20,008 nt of DNA. Source: a virus. Every line of letters starts with the position of its first letter. Within the stretch, counting starts at the first letter, position 1. The notes under the pieces are model-generated. The model made no database searches and was not told the origin of the DNA. It saw nothing but the letters and a program-made list of their open reading frames with translations. The translations under genes were made by a program, and so were the position numbers. Positions 14,656-20,008 of this stretch are shown piece after piece. The DNA is taken from positions 1 to 20,008 of IMG/VR virus record IMGVR_UViG_3300031578_000445; one strand, written 5' to 3'.

Positions 14656-15222
14656 TCAATCCCCTCTAGCCGTACGCGTGCGACGTGGCGGTGTGTCTTC
14701 TTTAGCGCCCGAAATGATTTCTTTTAGTAGCTCCCTCAATTCCTTTTTACGCGTTTCAGCATTAAGCTTATCACGCTGTTTTATTTCCTCTACAACTTTG
14801 GATGTTTCCGTTTGTTGCGTTTCTATTTTCTTTAGGGTCTCTTGGATCTCCGCTCGGGCTTGGTTCCCGTCCTCCACGCCGTCTTTTAAACTGAAATATT
14901 GCCCGGCCGCGCTTAATATCAAAATGACAATCGAAATAATGATCGGAATTTTCCAATTAGTGACTTTTTCCTGCCACGTTTTCATTTTTTCGATTTCCTT
15001 TTCCTGTCTACAAACGTAAGGCCTTTCCGCTGCCTTTCGTGCGTCCGTTGCAGTAACTTTTGTGTCATCAAACATCCGCCGTAACGAGCTAATTTCTGAC
15101 GTTACCCATTTTTCATCCGCCTTCACCTTCAATTCATCACGCACCCATGCCCAATAGCCCGTGGAGGGAGGCGGTATGGACGTCTTAGTGGACACATTTT
15201 CCCCGTGTATTTGAAGCGCCAC
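14656..15222 (-). CDS. Single-span membrane protein with coiled coil, possible lysis-related
   Basis: A 188-residue protein using GTG at 15222; no ATG is available in frame and the binding site is weak, so the start is uncertain. Residues 92-112 (WKIPIIISIVILILSAAGQY) form one strong membrane segment. Before it is a charged region with YVCRQEKEIEKMK; after it is a long charged coiled coil (about 120-172, repeating Lys/Glu/Gln with leucines), ending in an Arg-rich tail. The layout recalls small phage membrane proteins near lysis genes, such as hemolysin XhlA-like or holin-associated proteins. Two hydrolase-like genes just upstream fit that. It could equally be a superinfection or virion protein; no holin family is recognised. 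Confidence 0.6.
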   Translation of the reverse strand: MALQIHGENVSTKTSIPPPSTGYWAWVRDELKVKADEKWVTSEISSLRRMFDDTKVTATDARKAAERPYVCRQEKEIEKMKTWQEKVTNWKIPIIISIVILILSAAGQYFSLKDGVEDGNQARAEIQETLKKIETQQTETSKVVEEIKQRDKLNAETRKKELRELLKEIISGAKEDTPPRRTRTARGD

Positions 15223-15236
15223 CGAACCATAAACAT

Positions 15237-15782
15237 TTACCCATTTAACAACTCCTTTCTCGAAATAGTGAACCTGGTTAACGTAGGATCACTTTCAAGC
15301 AAATCGTGAAAATCTAAAGTTGATAAATTGGAAACATCCAAATCTTTAAATGATCTCACATCGGAGTACCGGAGTACCGACGCGACGTATTCAACGCAGT
15401 ACATTTTCAAAGGATCTTGCACAGTGTTTTTTGGTTTGATCCCGAATAACCTTTTCAGGCAAAGAATCAATACGCCAAATAAAGCCCCCTTGGTATCGTA
15501 TCCCGTGCCCATGTAATCACGGCAAACAGCAATGCCTTTAAACAAATTGTCTTTAGACTGGATGCACTCAAAATCAGTTATTCGCTCGAAGGCTTTCCTA
15601 GTGCTTACGATGTGCGGCCCATTTTTATCAACGTCGATAGCTACCCAACCGCCCAATTCAACCAAATGGACAAACAACAACGTATGATGAAATCGAGAAC
15701 CCATGAGGTAACGTAAAAATCTAGCGTGCAACTTGTGCGACGTTGCTAATGCTACCAAAACTTTTGGGTATTCATCCACCAC
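15237..15782 (-). CDS. Permuted papain-fold (NlpC/P60-like) protein
   Basis: A 181-residue protein if started at GTG 15782, just after the stop of the glycosidase-like gene; the frame extends to ATG 15842, but that would overlap the gene by 58 bases and has no well-spaced binding site. In this numbering, His32-His33 lie in SRFHHTLLFVHLVELGGWVA. Then comes TGYDTKGALFGVLILCL, and Cys129 lies in MYCVEYVASVLR. His first and Cys later, with a YD..G and C.EYV motif, is the order of circularly permuted NlpC/P60 (YiiX-like) proteins, which act as cysteine peptidases or amidases. Beside a glycosidase-like gene it could help degrade cell wall, or modify a lipid or protein. Activity is inferred. Confidence 0.6.
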   Translation of the reverse strand: MVDEYPKVLVALATSHKLHARFLRYLMGSRFHHTLLFVHLVELGGWVAIDVDKNGPHIVSTRKAFERITDFECIQSKDNLFKGIAVCRDYMGTGYDTKGALFGVLILCLKRLFGIKPKNTVQDPLKMYCVEYVASVLRYSDVRSFKDLDVSNLSTLDFHDLLESDPTLTRFTISRKELLNG

Positions 15783-15784
15783 CG

Positions 15785-16663
15785 TTACCCACCCATTACT
15801 TTGTACGTGTCGTAATGGTGAACACATTGCCCATAAAAACACGTACTACCTTCCGAACCTTCATTCAAAAACGCGCTTGCTATTAATGCGTGCTGCGTTT
15901 CCATGTAACTTTTCGTCATACCGTAATAGGATTGCCAACCCTCGCTTAACTGCTTTGTTTCCGACGTACACCAAATTGGAATTCGCCGTCCTGAGGTAGA
16001 CACGTAAGATAACCAGTTTTCAAGCATCGATATTTGCCCTTGTTGGCCGCTTACCGATTCTGCAATGTTCGAATACGCGCCAACAAAAACCATATCAGAT
16101 ACGTGCATCCAGTGAACGCCTTCGGGCTCAAGGAAACCATCGTACGATACTAAACCGGTGCTTCTATCTTCTGTTATTTGCCACCAAGGAGCCCAAAGGC
16201 CAACCGGCATATTCAAAATCCCTTTGGTGTCCTTCATCAAATCGCACATTAGTGGAACATGTTTTTGTGGATCGTTGTCTGAAATGAACCATTCCACGTC
16301 GAACACAAAACCGTCAAATTGTTCCTTGCTTTCGCATTGCGCTTGGTACTGGCGCAACGGCTCGAGCACTGTCCGCCGCACCCAGTTTTGTAGCACGGTC
16401 CAGTCATCGTTTCCCGCTACCGCATAAACCGCTATGCCAGCAGTTTTCAACGCGGAAACAAGAGCCTTCAACCCGTCTACGTTGGCTGTAGACCAAACAT
16501 AGCGGCCTATCCAATTGTAAATAGATAGCAATACACAATTGATTTTGTTGGTTTGACAAAAGGCAACCAAATCCGCTTGCTCTTGTGTAGAGTCAACGCT
16601 GTCCTTATTCCACACGAACATCGCTCGGCCTGTTGTATGATTCGCTGGGTAAATGTAACTCAT
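15785..16663 (-). CDS. TIM-barrel glycosidase-like protein
   Basis: A 292-residue protein from ATG 16663 with AGAGGAAA upstream. The order of strands suggests a full TIM barrel: RAMFVWN (13-19), INCVLLSIYN (41-50), IAVYAVAGN (77-85), FDGFVFDVEWF (116-126), MPVGLWAPWW (152-161), DMVFVGAYSN (190-199), RIPIWCTSET (227-236) and CFYGQCVHHYDTYK near the end. Asp122/Glu124 after the fourth strand and Glu235 after the seventh sit where retaining glycosidases hold their acid/base and nucleophile. The exact family is not recognised. Next to a tail-fibre-like gene and a papain-fold gene, it may be a virion depolymerase or a cell-wall enzyme. There is no signal peptide or fibre domain in the same chain. 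Confidence 0.65.
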   Translation of the reverse strand: MSYIYPANHTTGRAMFVWNKDSVDSTQEQADLVAFCQTNKINCVLLSIYNWIGRYVWSTANVDGLKALVSALKTAGIAVYAVAGNDDWTVLQNWVRRTVLEPLRQYQAQCESKEQFDGFVFDVEWFISDNDPQKHVPLMCDLMKDTKGILNMPVGLWAPWWQITEDRSTGLVSYDGFLEPEGVHWMHVSDMVFVGAYSNIAESVSGQQGQISMLENWLSYVSTSGRRIPIWCTSETKQLSEGWQSYYGMTKSYMETQHALIASAFLNEGSEGSTCFYGQCVHHYDTYKVMGG

Positions 16664-16672
16664 AGTTTCCTC

Positions 16673-17626
16673 TTAGTAATCGAGATCCCCCGACACTTCG
16701 ATATAATCGCACAAATGCGATCTTGTTGCTGTACCACCCGTCGTATAGCTCTGGGAAATAACATCCATGACTGTAGAAGGAATATTCGTTGTGATGGTCG
16801 CCTCTAACACGTCGTCGATGTAAAACGCCACCGAAGCCAAGCTGGCCTCGATTCGAAAATGATGCCAATCAGTATCTAAGGCAAGCACGCCGCTTTCTGT
16901 TGTCGTCGAACCGCCAGAAGAGCATCGACAATCCCAGTAGCCAGTTGCCGTATTCGCCTTGAATTCGATTTTGTTGCTGTAGTCGTCGCGGAAACCAATG
17001 TAAACGGATACGTCCGCAAGCTGTTCAAGTTTTTGGCCAGAACGCATAATGGGGTTGTCGGCGGCGTAGAATGATTTAATGGATGTGGTTAACTCACACC
17101 ATTCATCAGTGTCCCCATGGCTTGAAATACGAATCGCCCCGCCTCTATATTCTATCGGTGCTAGACCGTTATTGACACCGCCACTTTTTGAATTCGTCCA
17201 AATATACCAATTCAAATCAACGCCGATGAAGTGATCCCACAATCTGTATTTTTTCGTCGGATCTGCCTTGCCGGAAATAGTATCTAGGTAAGTCAACGCC
17301 GCCTCAACAGTAGAGGCATCGTCTAGATTCGTTTTTGCGTCAGTGCCTATCAGTGACGCACCTTCACTGCTTGCCGTAGTCGAGCTTAATTCCGTTTGCG
17401 TGCGGTAGCGGGCATCGCCTCGTGTATCGCTGTGGTATTGAGTGTGATCGTCGTCTGACAAGCCAAGCAAGTTTCCGTGGTCCACTGAACCGCCTGCGCC
17501 TATTGGCGATTCTGTCCCGTCATCGTCTTTCGAATACCACGCGCCGTCTGTCTTCGGGTAAATCTTACTGTACCCTGTTGGCGGCGTGCTATGCGTATCG
17601 TCCTTTTTAATCGTGGCTTCCGGCAT
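16673..17626 (-). CDS. Tail-fibre-like protein with C-terminal lectin-like region
   Basis: A 317-residue protein from ATG 17626, two bases after the stop of the small gene before it. The N-terminal part is polar and linker-like (THSTPPTGYSKIYPKTDGAW). Residues 49-74 contain DHGNLLGLSDDDHTQYHS and RGDARY, the well-known phage fibre/tail spike motif HGNL.GL.DDDHtqY. From about residue 130 to the end, the sequence is rich in beta strands (WDHFIGVDLNWYIWTN, VYIGFRDDYSNKIEFKA, WHHFRIEASLASVAFYIDD), resembling concanavalin A or LamG-like domains. This domain could bind the host glycan. It probably forms a receptor-binding or adhesive virion protein, working with the glycosidase-like protein after it. 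Confidence 0.75.
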   Translation of the reverse strand: MPEATIKKDDTHSTPPTGYSKIYPKTDGAWYSKDDDGTESPIGAGGSVDHGNLLGLSDDDHTQYHSDTRGDARYRTQTELSSTTASSEGASLIGTDAKTNLDDASTVEAALTYLDTISGKADPTKKYRLWDHFIGVDLNWYIWTNSKSGGVNNGLAPIEYRGGAIRISSHGDTDEWCELTTSIKSFYAADNPIMRSGQKLEQLADVSVYIGFRDDYSNKIEFKANTATGYWDCRCSSGGSTTTESGVLALDTDWHHFRIEASLASVAFYIDDVLEATITTNIPSTVMDVISQSYTTGGTATRSHLCDYIEVSGDLDY

Positions 17627-17628
17627 GA

Positions 17629-17751
17629 CTAATCCTTTTTATCCTGTTTCTCTTTGGCAATTTGTTGCCAGTCAACGTCACGAGGCACCTTGACCTTTTT
17701 GATCGGGGTTTTCTTTTCACCGTTCACCACAACTTCTTTACTCAAAGACAT
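17629..17751 (-). CDS. 40-residue Lys-rich small protein, function unknown
   Basis: ATG at 17751 opens a 40-codon frame ending in TAG, two bases before the tail-fibre-like gene, and overlapping the previous gene by 14 bases. It reads MSLSKEVVVNGEKKTPIKKV, then KVPRDVDWQQIAKEKQDKK and a final Asp. It fills the only gap between its neighbours, which are otherwise tightly packed, and its codon pattern reads naturally. It is strongly charged, with 12 Lys, without membrane or signal sequence. Its job is unknown; a small chaperone or virion component for the fibre is one possibility. Alternatively it is a translated coupling leader for the fibre gene. Confidence 0.55.
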   Translation of the reverse strand: MSLSKEVVVNGEKKTPIKKVKVPRDVDWQQIAKEKQDKKD

Positions 17752-18220
17752 GCGTCACCACTTTGAAAGTCACGTTGTTTTGTCCTGTCGATTCGTAAAT
17801 TGTCCTGAGATACAATCCAGCGGTTACCACGAAAGTTGATTGCGGCATGAATATTTGACGTTCTTTTTTCGTTGGATTTATGAACTCAGTTTTCACGTAC
17901 TTTTTTAATTCAAGAACATGAACGCCTACGGTCATACCATAAAGTGCGAATAGGCCAAGAACGTCGTCCTTATCCACAACCGCAAATTCCAAATAGTCGT
18001 TAACAACCGCGTTATCGTCGAACAACTCATACCAACCCCCACGCAATTGCTTTTCAGTTGTTACCACTTCGTCAAAAATGTTCGTTGCGCCAGCGGTAGC
18101 CGTATACAAATAACCACGCCATTCTGGATATAAACCCTGTGTGTCCTCAAAAGTAGGAGCCAAAACAGGATTACCATCTCTTGATTCGGAAACAAAACCG
18201 CGCCCATGAATACTGCCCAT
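17738..18220 (-). CDS. Structural protein of the accessory virion module, unknown role
   Basis: A 160-residue protein starting at ATG 18220, sharing TAATG with the previous stop. The start is short and polar (MGSIHGRGFVSESRDGNPVL), with a weak likeness to the N-terminal DG.G..A..DS module of the preceding proteins. The rest is a compact alpha/beta or all-beta protein: WRGYLYTATAGATNIFDEVV, GWYELFDDNAVVNDYLEFAV, VDKDDVLGLFALYGMTVGVH, then TEFINPTKKERQIFMPQSTF and a terminal strand VTFKVVTHVFE. I recall this VDKD..GLF.LYG.TVGV.V-LE type in tailed phage virion proteins but cannot name its function. Position next to two related proteins and a fibre-like gene suggests an adsorption apparatus component. 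Confidence 0.6.
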   Translation of the reverse strand: MGSIHGRGFVSESRDGNPVLAPTFEDTQGLYPEWRGYLYTATAGATNIFDEVVTTEKQLRGGWYELFDDNAVVNDYLEFAVVDKDDVLGLFALYGMTVGVHVLELKKYVKTEFINPTKKERQIFMPQSTFVVTAGLYLRTIYESTGQNNVTFKVVTHVFE

Positions 18221-18858
18221 TATATAAACTCCTGCCAGCCACGAACCACAACACGCATCAATTCCATAGCGGTCAAATCATCCGATACCTTCATTACAAT
18301 TTTGTCATTGCTTCCCGCTGGCAATGATACAGGCTGATCAAAAACAAAATCAAACGCTAGGTAATCGCTCTGTGCTGAAACTGCGTTGATCAAGTTTGTG
18401 TAGTCATCGGCGTAATCCATGAAATCACCGATTTTTTTGACATTCTCTAAAAATACATCGATTTTCCGACCACCTTGCACAAAATAAAATTCCAAACCGT
18501 TGGTCAACCCTGGTGCAACTGCCGCTGCACCAAAACGCCGAAAGTCATTCGTGCTTAGCTCTAAATACGTGCCGTTCAAAATCAATCGCCACGAAACGAT
18601 CCACTTTACGCGATCAGCCTGTGACGTCTCTTCAAAAAGTGCTGGCGTTACACTACCATTAACATTCATTTCGTACAAACCAGCACTTGTCCGTAGCCAA
18701 TCTCGGTACTGCTTTTTTCGAGTCAAAGACGCATAACCAGCTTCAGATTCATCGGCCAAAGACAACTCAGACTGGTACACCTTAAGCGCATTGTCACTAT
18801 TTACTTGAGCGGTGAAACGCCCGCCAACACCGTCACGTATTAGAGCATCTATAGACAT
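18220..18858 (-). CDS. Virion protein with shared N-terminal module, unknown role
   Basis: A 212-residue protein from ATG 18858, sharing TAATG with the previous stop. Residues 8-27 (IRDGVGGRFTAQVNSDNALK, then V) repeat the DG.G.G..A.V.SDN.L.V module of the preceding protein. After it come a polar helical part (ADESEAGYASLTRKKQYRDW), a strand region (WIVSWRLILNGTYLELSTND), and RKIDVFLENVKKIGDFMDYA. The C-terminus reads DKIVMKVSDDLTAMELMRVV followed by RGWQEFI. I do not recognise a named family, but such proteins in phages are virion components. Module reuse in neighbours suggests they attach to the same structure. Confidence 0.6.
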   Translation of the reverse strand: MSIDALIRDGVGGRFTAQVNSDNALKVYQSELSLADESEAGYASLTRKKQYRDWLRTSAGLYEMNVNGSVTPALFEETSQADRVKWIVSWRLILNGTYLELSTNDFRRFGAAAVAPGLTNGLEFYFVQGGRKIDVFLENVKKIGDFMDYADDYTNLINAVSAQSDYLAFDFVFDQPVSLPAGSNDKIVMKVSDDLTAMELMRVVVRGWQEFI

Positions 18859-19439
18859 TATTGACTCTCGTCAGTTTCCACTTCGTACATAAACCCATGA
18901 GCAGTCACCATATCGCCAGCAGTACCAGTACCCCTCGCACATAAGGCGTCTCCCGGCCCAAGAATAACCGCGTCCGCACCGTTCAACTGTGCGGTCATCG
19001 TCATTCCAAAACGTGCTTCCGAAAAATCCTCCAACGCCGTTACCCCTAACACCAAATTATTTGACGAATTGTCGTAAACAATAACGCCCGATTGAGCCGC
19101 CCTGCCCCTGTTTAACTGCACCGGCGTTTTCAGAGTTCCGCCACTTGTGCGCGTTGGACCAAAAGACAGCGTGAATAACACCCCGGTAGACGTCTTGACT
19201 GCGATTGTAACACTTTGGATATGCACATGCTTGTTCGAATTATTGTTCAGCACATACGCAAAATTTTCTACTGTATCTGTTACTTGGATAGTGTGCCGCC
19301 CGATCATGGCAAACGCACCACCATCATGCGACACCGATGCTATCTTCGGTAACGTGATCGAAGCAACCTCAAGATGATTGTCGGAATCCACTGCTGCGAA
19401 TTTACCCCTACCTTTTCCGTCTTCAATTCGAAAGCCCAT
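18858..19439 (-). CDS. Virion protein, paralogue of its upstream neighbour
   Basis: A 193-residue protein from ATG 19439. Residues 5-25 are IEDGKGRGKFAAVDSDNHLE, then V. From VDSDNHL the sequence aligns without gaps to the neighbour's VDARNEL and reaches a shared T, A, DG and F at identical spacing. The C-terminal parts also correspond: AVILGPGDALCARGTGTAGD then G.MYE here, against KMIVGPGITLSVRYTAEEAG then G.FYL in the neighbour. The protein is predicted all-beta with a polar end (ETDESQ). The gene is read within the tightly packed group. Its role is likely a virion surface or adsorption apparatus component; exact function unknown. Confidence 0.65.
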   Translation of the reverse strand: MGFRIEDGKGRGKFAAVDSDNHLEVASITLPKIASVSHDGGAFAMIGRHTIQVTDTVENFAYVLNNNSNKHVHIQSVTIAVKTSTGVLFTLSFGPTRTSGGTLKTPVQLNRGRAAQSGVIVYDNSSNNLVLGVTALEDFSEARFGMTMTAQLNGADAVILGPGDALCARGTGTAGDMVTAHGFMYEVETDESQ

Positions 19440-19450
19440 TTGTCACCTCT

Positions 19451-20008
19451 CTAGCCGTCAACCGCCGGATTGAATAAATAGAAATAACCAGTAAACGTAC
19501 ACACGCCAGCTTCTTCTGCTGTGTAACGAACACTTAGGGTTATCCCCGGACCAACGATCATTTTGCCGTCAACTGGAGCAATCGTGTACCCTTGGCCAAC
19601 AACCATTCTACCCGTTGAAAGCCCAGTAGTCGCTGTAGCTATACCACCGGCTGTTACGCCGTCCCAAGTATAAATCGTAGCGTTGAGCGTGTTAGTCGAG
19701 AGTGTGTTTGAATTTGCCGCACCATAAAGGGTATGCCCTGCGGTTGGTGCACCGTCTCCAATTATAAATTCAACATTCATCGCTGTGTTGTGATTTGTGT
19801 CTCCACCATTCCAAGACGGAATGAGCTTATCCAACACAAAGTAATTCACTGGATCTGTGAATTGCATCCAAGCTACTCGCGTAGGCGTCGCTGCCGCAAC
19901 TGCATAAAATGGGAGTGACAGCAAAAAGATTTGACCGTCCACGCATTTTAGAGCCGCCTGGTCAACCGTTCTCGCTCGCGTATGGAGTTCATTTCTGGCG
20001 TCAACTTC
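19451..20008 (-). CDS. Virion protein, 5' end off the right edge of the window
   Basis: The frame runs from the window edge to the stop at 19451, 186 codons including the stop. A GTG inside the frame at 19942 exists, but the 22 codons before it (EVDARNELHTRARTVDQAAL, then KC) are clearly protein and match the N-terminal module of the next gene, so the true start is upstream of 20008. The visible protein is beta-rich: QIFLLSLPFYAVAAATPTRV, MNVEFIIGDGAPTAGHTLYG, TLNATIYTWDGVTAGGIATA, then KMIVGPGITLSVRYTAEEAG and a short final strand (FTGYFYLFNP). It is a paralogue of the next protein and probably one of a set of related virion components. Confidence 0.7.
   Translation of the reverse strand, partial: EVDARNELHTRARTVDQAALKCVDGQIFLLSLPFYAVAAATPTRVAWMQFTDPVNYFVLDKLIPSWNGGDTNHNTAMNVEFIIGDGAPTAGHTLYGAANSNTLSTNTLNATIYTWDGVTAGGIATATTGLSTGRMVVGQGYTIAPVDGKMIVGPGITLSVRYTAEEAGVCTFTGYFYLFNPAVDG

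Noticed and set aside
14771-14956. 61-residue frame inside the membrane coiled-coil gene, as a possible embedded spanin
   Set aside because: It has no signal sequence, lipobox or membrane segment, and reads as an out-of-frame shadow rich in Arg and Gly.
15200-15256. Short 19-codon frame after AAGGAG at the end of the papain-fold gene
   Set aside because: The binding site is good but the peptide is short, overlaps both neighbours and has no supporting sequence character.
15783-15842. Longer start of the papain-fold gene at ATG 15842 (or 15827)
   Set aside because: It overlaps the glycosidase-like gene by 58 bases with no well-spaced binding site; GTG 15782 right after the upstream stop fits better. 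The choice remains uncertain.
16605-16868. 87-residue minus-strand frame in the end of the fibre-like gene
   Set aside because: It overlaps two supported genes in another frame and has no domain or binding site.
1-20008. CRISPR array, tRNA genes, insertion sequences or an integration site
   Set aside because: No regularly spaced repeats, no cloverleaf-like sequence, no transposase or integrase frame and no flanking direct repeats were seen.

Overview
The window is one block of late structural genes from a tailed bacteriophage with a contractile tail (myovirus morphology). Every convincing gene lies on the minus strand and is read from right to left. Genes abut or overlap: stop and start share TAATG near 2765, 18220 and 18858, and ATGA near 11286, 12125 and 14412. 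Several starts have clear AAGGAG or GAGGT ribosome binding sites, so the host is a bacterium. I cannot name the host or the phage. No tRNA, rRNA, CRISPR array, transposase or integrase was seen. The only non-coding stretch of any size is 7246-7520, about 275 bases.

In the direction of transcription, the right third (20008-14656) is an accessory virion and lysis-like module. It holds two tandem paralogous structural proteins (the first cut by the window edge), two more small structural proteins, and a 40-residue gene. These are followed by a tail-fibre-like protein, a TIM-barrel glycosidase-like protein, a permuted papain-fold (NlpC/P60-like) protein and a membrane-anchored coiled-coil protein. 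Two small beta-strand-rich paralogues (14651-13978) come next.

The middle (13974-10311) looks like the head-to-tail connection: an adaptor with an FN3-like N-terminal domain, a head-closure candidate with a CxC/CxxC cysteine cluster, a gp10-like neck protein, a tail terminator candidate and a small conserved protein. The contractile tail follows: an enlarged 770-residue sheath (10292-7980) and the tail tube (7967-7521). A strong minus-strand terminator at 7411-7457 then separates the abundant sheath and tube from the next transcription unit.

The left third (7245-1) is the tail assembly and baseplate unit. It holds a tail assembly chaperone whose second frame is reached by a probable +1 (or -2) programmed frameshift at TTTTTC. 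Then come the 713-residue tape measure protein, a gp27/GpD-like hub, a gp5/GpV-like spike with an HxH tip motif, a small baseplate-associated protein, and a baseplate protein that leaves the window just where a LysM-like segment begins.

The best leads are the unusual frameshift, the sheath insertion built from a duplicated beta-rich repeat, the shared N-terminal module in consecutive virion proteins, the hydrolase pair placed upstream of the neck genes, and an opposite-facing hairpin with a possible antisense RNA in the only intergenic gap.
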